Assembly: GCA_902618025.1 (NCBI GenBank)
Contig: CACMYY010000001.1
Coordinates: 223,860 to 287,859 of the forward strand
Direction: 5' to 3'
From: an uncultured SAR116 cluster alpha proteobacterium
GTDB taxonomy: Bacteria; Pseudomonadota; Alphaproteobacteria; Puniceispirillales; Marisalimonadaceae
DNA: 64,000 bases
Shown: positions 1 to 8,924 of the stretch, piece by piece
Numbering within the stretch: position 1 is the stretch's first letter
Layout of the letters: each line of letters opens with the position of its first letter
Position numbers and translations under genes: made by a program
The notes under the pieces: generated by a model
Database searches by the model: none
What the model was told of the DNA's origin: nothing
What the model saw: only the letters and a program-made list of their open reading frames with translations

Positions 1-765
1 GGTATCTCTGGTGATGAAGAAGCTTTTGCAAGAGAAATGAATAGATATGCTAAAGCATTAGGTATGAAAAATACGTATTTTACTAATTCCACAGGCTGGC
101 CTCATCCTGATTTACAAACAACTTCTAGAGATCTAGTTATTCTTACAAAAAGAATAATTGATGATTTTCCTGAGTTATACAAGTTATATCAAGAGAAAAT
201 CTTTAAATATAACAAAATTAAACAATCGAATAGAAATCCATTACTATACACTATGAACGGGGCGGATGGTCTTAAAACTGGACATACAAATGAATCTGGA
301 TATGGGTTAATAGGTTCAGTAAAAAGAAATGATAGAAGAGTTACAATTGTTATAAATGGATTAAATAGTAAGAAAAAAAGGAGGTTTGAGAGCAAAAGAC
401 TCTTTAACATAGTATTTAGAGAAACAACTTTATTATCTTTATTTAGTAATCAAAAAAGTCTTCTTGAGGCTAATGTATGGTTAGGAAAGAAACCAAAAGT
501 AAATTTAATTGCTAGCAAACCTTTCAAAAAAATTATTTCCCCTTTTGAACTAAATAAAACTAAAATCAAACTAGAATGGATGGACCCTATTTCTGCACCT
601 ATTAAAAAAGGTTCTGTTCTTGGAAAAATTTACATTAATATACCTGGACAACAAATTTTTCAGGAAGATTTAATTTCTTCTGAGGATGTAGGTAAAATGT
701 CATCTTTGATTAGAGTAAAATCTATTTTAAAGTTTTTACTTTATGGAGACATTGTTGCAAATTAA
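1..765 (+). CDS. D-alanyl-D-alanine carboxypeptidase (PBP5/6 family), C-terminal part
   Basis: A penicillin-binding-protein-type DD-carboxypeptidase (peptidase S11) that trims the terminal D-Ala of peptidoglycan stem peptides in the periplasm. The reading frame is open from base 1, so the N-terminus with signal peptide and SxxK serine lies outside the window. Visible are the second active-site motif as SGD near the first residues (the family usually has SGN), the 'TNSTGWP' block, and the KTG motif in 'GLKTGHTNESGYGL'. The C-terminal 110 residues match the beta-rich PBP5 tail with 'VLGKIYI'-type strands. The last 23 bases overlap tmk, which suggests co-transcription. The call is solid; dacA versus dacC cannot be decided from this part. 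Confidence 0.9.
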   Translation, partial: GISGDEEAFAREMNRYAKALGMKNTYFTNSTGWPHPDLQTTSRDLVILTKRIIDDFPELYKLYQEKIFKYNKIKQSNRNPLLYTMNGADGLKTGHTNESGYGLIGSVKRNDRRVTIVINGLNSKKKRRFESKRLFNIVFRETTLLSLFSNQKSLLEANVWLGKKPKVNLIASKPFKKIISPFELNKTKIKLEWMDPISAPIKKGSVLGKIYINIPGQQIFQEDLISSEDVGKMSSLIRVKSILKFLLYGDIVAN

Positions 766-1417
766 TAAGACTAATAATTCAAGAAAAGGTGTTTTCATTT
801 CATTTGAGGGTGGTGAGGGGGTTGGAAAAAGTACACAAATAGATTTATTAAGAAAAGATCTTATAAATAGTAGATTTAATGTTGTGTCCACAAGAGAACC
901 TGGTGGAACCAAAGAAGCAGAAGAATTAAGAAAATTTCTAGTAACTGGAGATAAAAACGCATGGGATCCTTTTTCAGAGTCATTGATTTTTAATGCTATA
1001 AGACGAGAACATGTAAATAAAATTATATTACCAGCAATTAAAAATGGTTCTGTGGTTTTGTGTGATAGATTTATAGATTCTACAATTGTATATCAAGGAC
1101 TAGTAGGAGAAGTAAGTGAAAAAGATTTGTTAGAGTTACACAAAAAATATTGTTACAATTTATATCCAGACATAACCTTTCTTTTTAATTTATCTCCACA
1201 AAAAGGTCTAAAAAGAACTCTAAAAAGAAAAAACATTGTTGAAAATAGATTTGAGAATTTAGGATTAAATTACCATCAAAAAATTTTAAATGGGTTTGAT
1301 ACTTTACAAAAAAGAAATCCAAATCGTATCATTAAGATTAATGCAGATAATACCAAAGAGTTTATTTCAAATGAAATTAGCTCTTATGTAAAAAAATTAT
1401 TAACTACATATGATTAA
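743..1417 (+). CDS. tmk: thymidylate kinase
   Basis: Phosphorylates dTMP to dTDP for DNA synthesis in the cytoplasm. The P-loop GGEGVGKST lies at residues 23-31, followed by the DR(E)PGG-type substrate loop 'TREPGGTKEAEELR' and the 'DRFIDSTIVYQG' block, all typical of bacterial Tmk. Length 224 aa is normal for the family. The start used is an ATG inside the end of the upstream carboxypeptidase gene; the 15 residues before the first beta strand are a little long, so a slightly later start is possible. The 3' end overlaps holB by 8 bases, the usual tmk-holB order in alphaproteobacteria. Confidence 0.95.
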   Translation: METLLQINKTNNSRKGVFISFEGGEGVGKSTQIDLLRKDLINSRFNVVSTREPGGTKEAEELRKFLVTGDKNAWDPFSESLIFNAIRREHVNKIILPAIKNGSVVLCDRFIDSTIVYQGLVGEVSEKDLLELHKKYCYNLYPDITFLFNLSPQKGLKRTLKRKNIVENRFENLGLNYHQKILNGFDTLQKRNPNRIIKINADNTKEFISNEISSYVKKLLTTYD

Positions 1418-2462
1418 ATCTCTAATAAATCAAAAATATTTTTTAAGTCAAAAGTTACAAAAAGAAATTTTTACAATTATATGCACTAAAAAAATAAATA
1501 CTATTATAATTGGAGGTCCAAAAGGGTTAGGTAAAAGAAATTTTGTACTCAAATTAGCAAAATTTATTTTGTGCAACTTAGAAATGACAAAAGAAATAAA
1601 TTTAAATTTTTTTGAAGATAATAAATTGGATTTTGATCAACTAAAAACAACAAAATCTTTTTATTTATTTGACAATAATTCTCATCCAGACTTTTTTTAT
1701 TTAAATGACGAGGAAAATAAAATTGGAAAAACTATACCAATTGAGAATGTTAGAAAATTTAAAAATTTTTTTTATAAAACAGGTTCAATTTCAACAATTA
1801 AGATCGGACTTATTGACACTATTGAAGATTTGAGTCTTAATTCTCAGAATTTACTTTTGAAAACAATAGAAGAATTACCATCAAGCTCATATTTATTTAT
1901 AATTTCAAATGATCCAGTTAATATACTAGAAACAATAAAATCAAGATGTGTTTTTTTCTACGTAAATTCATTATGTAAATCTGACTTTAATAAATTTTTA
2001 TGTGATGAATATAAAGACAAATCAGAAGAGGAATTACAATTTATAAATAATATCTCTTTTGGGTCTCCTGGAATGGCAGAGAATATTATAAAAAATAATA
2101 TTTTTGTCTTTTATAAAAATTTATTGGATGATCTTGTTAATTCTACTGGACATTTAAACCTTAAAGAAAATATTGTCGAAGCATTAAATACAAAAGATAA
2201 TCTTTTTTTGATTAATGTCATGGATGTGATAATTAATGACTTAATTCAAAAAACTGTTTTTTATATTGAACATCAAAATTACATTGATTATACACTTGAT
2301 AAAGAAAAAGAATTAATACAAAAAATTTCAAATAATAAAAACACTAGACAGATTGTAGATTTACAATCTCAAATTAATAAAAATATGCACCTAGCTCATG
2401 TAGTAAACTTAAACAAATCAGATGTTTTAATTGCCTCATTAAAAGAATTATCTGGTATATAG
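1410..2462 (+). CDS. holB: DNA polymerase III subunit delta'
   Basis: Clamp-loader subunit of the replicative polymerase. The protein shows the AAA+ fold: a Walker-A-like 'GGPKGLGKRN' near residues 35-44, 'NSQNLLLKTIEELPSSSYLFIIS' region (sensor/SRC area) near residues 145-165, and the 'SRCVFF' SRC motif that is diagnostic of clamp-loader subunits. The Walker A has N where ATP-binding subunits have T/S, in line with delta' often not hydrolysing ATP. Length 350 aa fits. It sits between tmk and metG, as in many alphaproteobacteria, and overlaps tmk by 8 bases. Sequence is strongly diverged and Lys/Asn-rich, as expected from AT bias. Confidence 0.9.
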   Translation: MIKSLINQKYFLSQKLQKEIFTIICTKKINTIIIGGPKGLGKRNFVLKLAKFILCNLEMTKEINLNFFEDNKLDFDQLKTTKSFYLFDNNSHPDFFYLNDEENKIGKTIPIENVRKFKNFFYKTGSISTIKIGLIDTIEDLSLNSQNLLLKTIEELPSSSYLFIISNDPVNILETIKSRCVFFYVNSLCKSDFNKFLCDEYKDKSEEELQFINNISFGSPGMAENIIKNNIFVFYKNLLDDLVNSTGHLNLKENIVEALNTKDNLFLINVMDVIINDLIQKTVFYIEHQNYIDYTLDKEKELIQKISNNKNTRQIVDLQSQINKNMHLAHVVNLNKSDVLIASLKELSGI

Positions 2463-2483
2463 TTATTATTCAGAAGGTATTAA

Positions 2484-3998
2484 ATGAAATTAACATATTA
2501 TATTACTACACCAATTTATTATGTGAATGATGTGCCTCATATTGGCCATGCATATACAACGTTAGCATGTGACGTAATTGCTAGATTTAAGCGTCTTGAT
2601 GAATATGAAGTTTTTTTCTTAACTGGAACAGATGAACACGGACAAAAAGTTGAGACAGCAGCAAAAAATAATGGTGTAAACCCTAAAGAATTTGTGGATA
2701 AGGTTTCTGAAAATTTTAAAAAATTACTTAATTACATGAATTTTTCAAATGATTCATTTATAAGAACCACTGAGGATAAACACGTCAAATCATGTCAAAA
2801 AATTTGGGAAAAGCTTCTGAGCAATGGCAATATTTACTTGGATAAATATTCTGGTTGGTACGCGGTACGAGATGAAGCTTTTTTTTCAGAGTCTGAAATT
2901 GTGGATGGAAAAGCTCCGTCTGGCGCACCTGTTGAATGGGTTGAAGAGCCATCGTATTTTTTTAATCTTTCAAAATGGGAACAAAAACTTCTTGAATTTT
3001 ATGAAAGTAATGAAGATTTTATATCTCCCAAATCTAGAAGAAATGAAGTTATAAGCTTTGTAAAAAGTGGTTTGAAAGATTTGTCAATTAGTAGGACAAG
3101 TTTTTCTTGGGGAGTAAATGTTCCAAACGATAAAGATCATATAATGTATGTTTGGTTGGATGCTCTTACAAACTATTTATCTGCTTGTGAGTATTCAAAT
3201 GAAGAAAATGATGAAGTTTTTAAAAAATTTTGGCCTGCAGATATACATATGGTTGGAAAAGATATTATTAGATTTCATGCAGTCTACTGGCCTGCATTTC
3301 TCATGGCTGCAGATTTACCTTTGCCAAAAAAAATTTTTGCTCATGGTTGGTGGACCAATGAAGGTAACAAAATTTCTAAATCTTTAGGTAATGTAATTGA
3401 TCCTTTTCAATTAGTTGATAAATATGGCATTGATCAAATTAGATATTTTTTGTTAAGAGAAGTGCCATTTGGGAATGATGGTGATTTTTCAAATTCTCAA
3501 CTCATAAATAGAATAAACAGTGACCTTGCTAATAGTTATGGAAATTTATTTCAAAGAGTTGTTTCAATGATTTTTAAAAATTGTAATGAAACGATACCTT
3601 TAAAACCAAACAAGTTTAATAAAGAAGATTCAACATTAATTAATTCAATTAAAAATAGCTTGAATGATTACAGAAGTTTAATCGACGAACAAAAATTTGA
3701 TCAGTATTTAAAAAACATTTGGATAGTTGTTTCTAATGCTAATAAATACGTTGATGAACAAGCACCATGGGCACTAAAGAAAAATAACTTTGAACGTATG
3801 GAAGTAGTATTATTTACTTTAGTTGAAACCATAAGACAGATATCTATTTTACTTCAGCCATTTATTCCAGACACTGCTAAAAAAATATTAGATCATATAA
3901 AAATACCATATGATCAACGTAAATTAAAATCTGTAGATTTAATTTTAAGTGGTAATATTAAAATCTCACTTCCTAACCCATTGTTTCCAAGAATTTAA
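2484..3998 (+). CDS. metG: methionyl-tRNA synthetase
   Basis: Class I aminoacyl-tRNA synthetase that charges tRNA-Met. The HIGH signature is at residues 19-22 (PHIGHAYTT) and the KMSKS loop is present as KISKS near residue 296. At 504 aa it is the short form without the C-terminal tRNA-binding domain of E. coli MetG, as is usual in alphaproteobacteria. A shine-dalgarno-like AGAAGG precedes the ATG. The gene lies 21 bases after holB and 15 before tatD, so it is probably in the same operon. Confidence 0.96.
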   Translation: MKLTYYITTPIYYVNDVPHIGHAYTTLACDVIARFKRLDEYEVFFLTGTDEHGQKVETAAKNNGVNPKEFVDKVSENFKKLLNYMNFSNDSFIRTTEDKHVKSCQKIWEKLLSNGNIYLDKYSGWYAVRDEAFFSESEIVDGKAPSGAPVEWVEEPSYFFNLSKWEQKLLEFYESNEDFISPKSRRNEVISFVKSGLKDLSISRTSFSWGVNVPNDKDHIMYVWLDALTNYLSACEYSNEENDEVFKKFWPADIHMVGKDIIRFHAVYWPAFLMAADLPLPKKIFAHGWWTNEGNKISKSLGNVIDPFQLVDKYGIDQIRYFLLREVPFGNDGDFSNSQLINRINSDLANSYGNLFQRVVSMIFKNCNETIPLKPNKFNKEDSTLINSIKNSLNDYRSLIDEQKFDQYLKNIWIVVSNANKYVDEQAPWALKKNNFERMEVVLFTLVETIRQISILLQPFIPDTAKKILDHIKIPYDQRKLKSVDLILSGNIKISLPNPLFPRI

Positions 3999-4013
3999 AA
4001 TTGCTTTCTTAAA

Positions 4014-4799
4014 ATGAAAAATTATTTAATTGATACACATGCACATTTAGATTTTCCAGAATTATATAATAGACTAGATGAAGTATTAAAAAGTGCCTTT
4101 GAAAACGGCGTTAAAAGAATTGTCACCATATCAACAAACCTTAATAGAATAGATAAAATAATTGAAATATCCAAAAATTATAAAGAAGTTTATCATACTG
4201 TGGGTGTGCATCCAAATGAGGTTTTAAAAGATAAAAATAACTCAAATTACGAAATGATACTTGATTTATCAAAAAATGAAAAATGTGTTGGGATAGGGGA
4301 GTGTGGATTAGATTATCATTATGGAAATGATAGTAAAGCAAAGCAAAAGGCGTCTTTTATTAATCAAATAAACGTGTCTAGAGCGACTAATCTACCATTA
4401 ATTATTCATGCTAGAGATGCTGATAAAGATATGATTAATATTTTAGAGAATGAATACAAAAACGGACCTTTTAAGGCAATTCTTCATTGTTTTAGTTCAG
4501 GAAAAGATCTAGCTTTATGTGGGCTTAATTTAGGTTTTTATATTTCTTTTTCTGGAATTGTAACATTTAAATCTGCAAAATTAATTCAAGAAATTGCTAA
4601 GTTAATACCTGATGATAAAATTCTTGTAGAAACAGATGCACCTTACTTGTCTCCAACGCCACTAAGAGGTTCTGTAAATGAACCAAAAAATTGTTTAATA
4701 ACTGCAAAGTATTTGGCTGATATTAGAAAATGTGATTTTTCTACATTTATTGATCAATTGTACATGAATTCATTTAAAATTTTTGATAAGATTATTTGA
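4014..4799 (+). CDS. tatD: TatD-family metal-dependent hydrolase/DNase
   Basis: Amidohydrolase-fold metalloenzyme; family members are 3'-5' exonucleases or D-aminoacyl-type hydrolases. The motifs DTHAHLDF (residues 7-14), GIGECGLDYHY (first metal Glu), IIHARDAD, LHCFSSG and ETDAPYLSP are all present. Length 261 aa matches TatD/YcfH proteins. metG-tatD-MBL is a conserved bacterial neighbourhood. The stop codon overlaps the start of the next gene as TGATG, which implies translational coupling. Confidence 0.95.
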   Translation: MKNYLIDTHAHLDFPELYNRLDEVLKSAFENGVKRIVTISTNLNRIDKIIEISKNYKEVYHTVGVHPNEVLKDKNNSNYEMILDLSKNEKCVGIGECGLDYHYGNDSKAKQKASFINQINVSRATNLPLIIHARDADKDMINILENEYKNGPFKAILHCFSSGKDLALCGLNLGFYISFSGIVTFKSAKLIQEIAKLIPDDKILVETDAPYLSPTPLRGSVNEPKNCLITAKYLADIRKCDFSTFIDQLYMNSFKIFDKII

Positions 4800-5587
4800 T
4801 GAATAATAATATTAAAATTACTGTATTAGGTACAGGTACATCGGTTGGAATTCCTGCTTTAGGCCAATTAGGTTGGGGTAAATGCAATCCATCAAATCCT
4901 AAAAATAAAAGACAAAGATGTGCTGTTCTCATACAAAGTAAAAATACAACTATATTAGTAGATGCTGGGCCTGATATAAAAAACCAACTTATAGAACATG
5001 ATATTCAAAAATTAGATGCAGTGCTTATTACCCATAGTCACTCGGACCATGTATCAGGGTTAGATGAGATACGTCCTTTTTATTTTTACAATAGAGAAAA
5101 AATAAAAATTTTTACTAATAAAGAAACATCAAGTTTTTTACTAAAAAGATTTGATTACTTATTTAACAAATCTGAGACTTCACAGTCTTACTTTCAGCCA
5201 CCATTAGAGTTGCATGAAATAGACTATTTTGAAGAAATAACTATAAATGATATTAAAATTAAAGCTATTAAACAAAATCATGGTGTAATCGATACATTAG
5301 GTTTTATTTTTAATGATGTATTTGCATATTGTACTGACGTAGTTGGATTTCCTGAAAAAAGTTTTGAATACTTGCGTAAAATGAAAGTTTTAATAATAAC
5401 AGGCTTAAGACAATCACCGCATATGGCTCACGCACATTTTGATTTATCATTTCAATGGATCGCAAAGTTAAATCCAGATGTGGCTTATCTAACTCATTTA
5501 AGTCCTGATTCAGATCATGATGTTGTAACTAAATTATGTCCACCAAATACATATCCAGCATATGACGGATTAGTTATTGATATTTAA
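4799..5587 (+). CDS. MBL-fold metallohydrolase, PhnP-like
   Basis: Metallo-beta-lactamase-fold phosphodiesterase-type enzyme. The signature THSHSDHVSGLDEIR is complete, followed later by 'YCTDVV' and 'HLSPDSDHD' supplying further metal ligands. The N-terminal 'TVLGTGTSVGIPALGQLGWGKCNPSNPKNKRQRC' block (Cys-containing insert) is typical of PhnP-like proteins found next to tatD. The ATG overlapping the tatD stop (TGATG) is preferred over a TTG one codon earlier. No phn genes are present, so a role in phosphonate use is not implied; family members are often called phosphoribosyl 1,2-cyclic phosphodiesterase. Confidence 0.85.
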   Translation: MNNNIKITVLGTGTSVGIPALGQLGWGKCNPSNPKNKRQRCAVLIQSKNTTILVDAGPDIKNQLIEHDIQKLDAVLITHSHSDHVSGLDEIRPFYFYNREKIKIFTNKETSSFLLKRFDYLFNKSETSQSYFQPPLELHEIDYFEEITINDIKIKAIKQNHGVIDTLGFIFNDVFAYCTDVVGFPEKSFEYLRKMKVLIITGLRQSPHMAHAHFDLSFQWIAKLNPDVAYLTHLSPDSDHDVVTKLCPPNTYPAYDGLVIDI

Positions 5588-5689
5588 TTTACATAATATA
5601 TATTATGCGACAAATATATAATAATATTATTTTATTCTACTATAAAAAAAAGATTAAAATAAAATATAAAAAAAATAATTAAGCAATTG

Positions 5690-5714
5690 TTTATAATGAC
5701 TTAATTATTATAAA
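5690..5714 (-). terminator. weak AT-rich hairpin after the small lipoprotein gene
   Basis: Arms TTTATAAT and ATTATAAA (8 bp, 9-base loop) lie directly downstream of the lipoprotein stop on the minus strand. The stem has no G-C pair and there is no clean T tract, so this is a poor intrinsic terminator and may be chance in AT-rich DNA. Confidence 0.25.
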
Positions 5715-5715
5715 A

Positions 5716-5835
5716 TTATTTTGTCTCGGTATCACCTATCTTTGCCCAATCAGGAACAATTGAGTTATAAGTACTGCAACCAGTTGATAAAAAAATTAAT
5801 GAAGTTAAAACAATAATAGTAAATTTTCTAATCAT
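5716..5835 (-). CDS. very small lipoprotein (39 aa)
   Basis: The minus strand encodes a 39-residue protein with a textbook type II signal peptide: positive MIRK start, hydrophobic core IIVLTSLIFL, and a lipobox LSTGC with the acylated Cys at residue 20. The mature part is only about 20 residues (CSTYNSIVPDWAKIGDTETK). Two in-frame ATGs exist; the inner one (5833-5835) is chosen because AAAGG sits 7 bases before it, while the outer (5848-5850) has no ribosome site. It resembles entericidin-like or other tiny outer-membrane lipoproteins in design only; no family is recognised. Lipobox placement makes chance unlikely. Confidence 0.75.
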   Translation of the reverse strand: MIRKFTIIVLTSLIFLSTGCSTYNSIVPDWAKIGDTETK

Positions 5836-5942
5836 CTTAGTGCCTTTCATTTTTATATTATATTTTTAGTTATTATAATTAAGCTTAATATAAAAAAATA
5901 TTTAGTGTAAATTAAAATTTTCAATCTAACTATAAACAGCAA

Positions 5943-6146
5943 ATGAGATATATAATGAAAATCAAAACCTATTATAATACCGCAGCAAGCAACCATGGAA
6001 AAGCTGGAAAAGATATAATATCTTCCTCAGATTTGGTTTTAGGGTTATTTGATCAACAAGATATCCCTACTTTCAGACATACCAACCAAATGACAACAAA
6101 TCAAAATATTCAACAGATTAAAGATAGATTTATGGACTTAAGATGA
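5943..6146 (+). CDS. small hypothetical protein
   Basis: A 67-codon frame (or 63 from the second ATG at 5955). The product is hydrophilic, with no signal peptide or membrane segment, and reads like part of a cytosolic protein (ending in an amphipathic 'NIQQIKDRFMDLR'). I recognise no family. It ends 53 bases before the TTG start of the TRAP-type binding protein, and a 19-codon frame (6143-6202) bridges the two with ATGA and TTGA overlaps. It could be a genuine small gene, a leader-like element, or the remnant of a larger degraded gene. Confidence 0.4.
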   Translation: MRYIMKIKTYYNTAASNHGKAGKDIISSSDLVLGLFDQQDIPTFRHTNQMTTNQNIQQIKDRFMDLR

Positions 6147-6198
6147 TTACTGGTGGTAATGCATGTTCATTATTTAAAAATTTAAAAAGTAGTCTACT

Positions 6199-7101
6199 TT
6201 GAAACAAAATATAATTATTGGTGGTTATCAAGGCCCTGCATCACTTCATACAAAATCTATTGAATATTTTATTAGTAAAATACGTAATAATTTCTATATT
6301 GATTTTATAATGGATGTCACTACTAATGGAGACAAAGCTTCAAGTTTAATTGACAAAACACAACATGAAGAAATACATGTTTCTTACTTGTTATCTAGCT
6401 ATTTTGAGAAAATATTACCAGAAATTAAAATTTTAGATTTACCTTATTTATTTAATAACAGAAATGAAGCATACAAATTATTAAAATCAAGTCTATTTAG
6501 TTATATAGATGGTAAATTAAAAGATAAAAATTTGAAATTATTAGGCTTTTGGGACAATGGCATTAGACACATAAGTTCTAAAATAAAATTAATCAAAACT
6601 CTCTGTGATTGTAAAGGACAGGTAATTCGGACTACTCCTAGCCCACTTCATATTGAAATTTTTAAAAAATTAGGATTTACACCTAAACCTCTAGACGTAA
6701 GGGATTTCAAAATAGCTATCGAAAAGAATGGTATAGACGCACAAGAAAATCCTTTAACTAATTACTGGAATTTTGGAGTATATAAAAAACAGGAATTCGT
6801 TACTTTAACATCTCATATTTTTGGATTTTGTTTATTTGTAATAAATGATGATTATTTCAATAAATTATCAGATATAAATAAGAAATTCTTAATTAATAAA
6901 TCAAAAGAAGTAACTGATTATCAAAGAAAATTAGCCATTAATGAAGATGATATTTTAATTAAAAAAATAAAGTTAGAAAATATTAAAATACAAACTATTA
7001 ATAAAAAAAACTTAGAGGACTTTAAAAGTGTTACTAATGTTTTTCACGAAAGTTACTTTCAAACTTACCCTCATATGAAACAATATATTAAAACGGAATA
7101 A
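6199..7101 (+). CDS. TRAP transporter DctP-family solute-binding protein, no signal peptide
   Basis: DctP-type substrate-binding fold. The family's central region is recognisable: 'EIKILDLPYLFNNRNEAYKLL', 'KLLGFWDNGIRHISS', the ligand-carboxylate Arg in 'GQVIRTTPSPLHIEIFKKLG' and 'GIDAQENPLTNYW' (usual DGQENP). At 300 aa it covers the mature domain only. The frame is closed by a TAG at 6190-6192, so the sole sensible start is TTG at 6199, and translation begins at the first beta strand. No secretion signal is encoded and no DctQ/DctM membrane genes are nearby. It is either a truncated, non-exported relic or a cytosolic relative of the family. Confidence 0.75.
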   Translation: MKQNIIIGGYQGPASLHTKSIEYFISKIRNNFYIDFIMDVTTNGDKASSLIDKTQHEEIHVSYLLSSYFEKILPEIKILDLPYLFNNRNEAYKLLKSSLFSYIDGKLKDKNLKLLGFWDNGIRHISSKIKLIKTLCDCKGQVIRTTPSPLHIEIFKKLGFTPKPLDVRDFKIAIEKNGIDAQENPLTNYWNFGVYKKQEFVTLTSHIFGFCLFVINDDYFNKLSDINKKFLINKSKEVTDYQRKLAINEDDILIKKIKLENIKIQTINKKNLEDFKSVTNVFHESYFQTYPHMKQYIKTE

Positions 7102-7106
7102 ATGAT

Positions 7107-8807
7107 TTATTTTATGGGCCTTAAGAAATCAAAATCGGCCCCTTTATCTGCTTGAAGCACACTTTCATGAAATATTTTATCGTAACCCCTTCTTTTCATT
7201 TCTATATTATTTTTTTGGGTCTTTTTTCTGTTTGCTATTTCTTTATCAGATAATTTAAGTTCTAATAATCTTTGCTTAACATCTAATTTTATAATATCGC
7301 CACTCTGAACGATGTCTAAAGTACCACCAACGGCAGCCTCAGGACAAACGTGCAAAATAATTGTTCCTGCTGCAGTTCCACTCATTCTTCCATCAGATAT
7401 TCTTACCATGTCTTTAACGCCTTGTTTCGCTAATTTTTTTGGAATAGGTATTAAGCCTGCCTCAGGCATGCCTGGCGCCCCTATTGGACCAATATTTTTC
7501 AGAAGAAGAATACTGTCCTTAGTAACATTTAAATCATCACTGTCAATTCTATTCGCTAAGTCTTCAAGATTCTCAAATACCTCAACAACACCTTCATGAG
7601 CTAACAATTCTTTGCTTGCTGCTGATTGTTTAATTATAGCCGATTTAGGAGCAAGATTTCCTTTTAATACTGCTATACTACCTTTGTCAAAAATAGGATT
7701 TTCAACTTTTCTAATAATTTCCTGTTTCCAATCATAGTTGTGCTGCTCAATAATTTCTTGAATAGTTTTTCCTGTAATTGTAATAGCATCTAAACAAAGA
7801 TAGTCTTTCAATTCATTTAAAATCCTTGGAAGTCCTCCTGATTTAAATAGATCTTCCATATAACCAGACCCAGACGGTTTTAAATCAACAATCATAGGCG
7901 TATCTCTTGTCATTTTATCAAATTCATTTAGATCAATATCTATTCCTAATCTACCAGCCATAGCTGTTAAATGAACTATTCCATTAGTTGAACCACCGAT
8001 TGCAGACAAAACAGTCAATGCATTTCTAAAATTTTTTATAGTTAAAAAATTTTTTGGACTAAAAGATTTTTTGGCAATTTCAACCGCCACTTTCCCAGTT
8101 TCTTCTGCTATTCTTCTTCGTTCAGCAGAAACAGCAGGTGCTGATGCACCATTTGATATCATCATGCCAAGCGCTTCTGTAATTAATGCCATTGTACTAG
8201 CAGTACCCATTACACCACAAGTTCCTACAGTAGGTACCAACTGATTGTTAACTTCATTAATTTCAGCAAGGTCAATTTCTTCTGCTCTATATTTTGCCCA
8301 ATACCCCCTACAATCAGTACAAGCCCCTACTCTTTCTCCTCTATGTGAGCCAGTAAGCATAGGCCCGGTAACTAGTTGTATAGCGGGAATATTTGTACTA
8401 AATGCACCCATTAATTGAGCAGGAACTGTTTTATCGCATCCTCCTATCAAAACACATGCATCCATTGGTTGAGCTTTGATCATTTCTTCTGTGTCAATTG
8501 ACATTAGATTTCTTAAATACATTGATGTTGGATAGGCAAAAGATTCATGAATGCTTATCGTAGGAAATTCTAACGGTATTGCACCTGAAGATAAAATACC
8601 AGTCTTCACACTTTTTATTAAATCAGGTATATTACCATGACATGGATTATAGTCACTGTAAGTATTAGTTATTCCAATGATAGGTTTATTAAGCATCTCT
8701 TCTGAGTAACCCATTCCTTTTATGAATGCCTTACGCAAAAAAATTGAAAACTCACTATCTCCATAATTAGTTAAGTTCTTGTACATGCCTGATTTGTTTT
8801 TGGTCAT
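7107..8807 (-). CDS. IlvD/Edd-family dehydratase (dihydroxy-acid or sugar-acid type)
   Basis: Iron-sulfur dehydratase. Three cysteines expected to hold the cluster are present at C56 (NPCHGN), C124 (GGCDKT) and C197 (GTCGVMGTAST). The 566-aa length is right. 'GACTDCRGYWAKYRAEEID' and 'KTVPAQLMGA' look closer to the aldonate (L-arabonate/D-xylonate) dehydratase branch than to biosynthetic IlvD, which usually has 'KTTPGMLMA'. It follows an SDR and a HisD-like dehydrogenase on the same strand, which also suggests catabolism of a polyol or sugar acid instead of valine synthesis. The SD AGGGAA precedes the ATG. The exact substrate cannot be read from sequence. Confidence 0.85.
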   Translation of the reverse strand: MTKNKSGMYKNLTNYGDSEFSIFLRKAFIKGMGYSEEMLNKPIIGITNTYSDYNPCHGNIPDLIKSVKTGILSSGAIPLEFPTISIHESFAYPTSMYLRNLMSIDTEEMIKAQPMDACVLIGGCDKTVPAQLMGAFSTNIPAIQLVTGPMLTGSHRGERVGACTDCRGYWAKYRAEEIDLAEINEVNNQLVPTVGTCGVMGTASTMALITEALGMMISNGASAPAVSAERRRIAEETGKVAVEIAKKSFSPKNFLTIKNFRNALTVLSAIGGSTNGIVHLTAMAGRLGIDIDLNEFDKMTRDTPMIVDLKPSGSGYMEDLFKSGGLPRILNELKDYLCLDAITITGKTIQEIIEQHNYDWKQEIIRKVENPIFDKGSIAVLKGNLAPKSAIIKQSAASKELLAHEGVVEVFENLEDLANRIDSDDLNVTKDSILLLKNIGPIGAPGMPEAGLIPIPKKLAKQGVKDMVRISDGRMSGTAAGTIILHVCPEAAVGGTLDIVQSGDIIKLDVKQRLLELKLSDKEIANRKKTQKNNIEMKRRGYDKIFHESVLQADKGADFDFLRPIK

Positions 8808-8924
8808 TTGTACGGTTCCCTGAATTTTTATGATAAATAAATTATATTAATTTGTTAACTAATAAAATTAATATATATAATTGTTATTTATAAACATTAT
8901 TAATAATTGATATTTACTTTTTAT

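Larger units (their letters stand above)
5588..5942. other. 355-base intergenic stretch with one small lipoprotein gene
   Basis: This is the longest stretch here without a standard-sized gene. It contains the 39-codon lipoprotein gene on the minus strand (5716-5835) and an AT-only hairpin at 5690-5714. The remainder (5588-5689 and 5851-5942) is almost pure A/T, and I see no tRNA, repeat family or convincing operator in it. A promoter for the minus-strand lipoprotein and one for the plus-strand genes after 5943 presumably lie in 5851-5942. Confidence 0.6.

Noticed and set aside
6143..6202. 19-codon ORF with perfect ATGA and TTGA overlaps
   Set aside because: Too short and with no conserved features to call a gene; kept only as context for the DctP finding.
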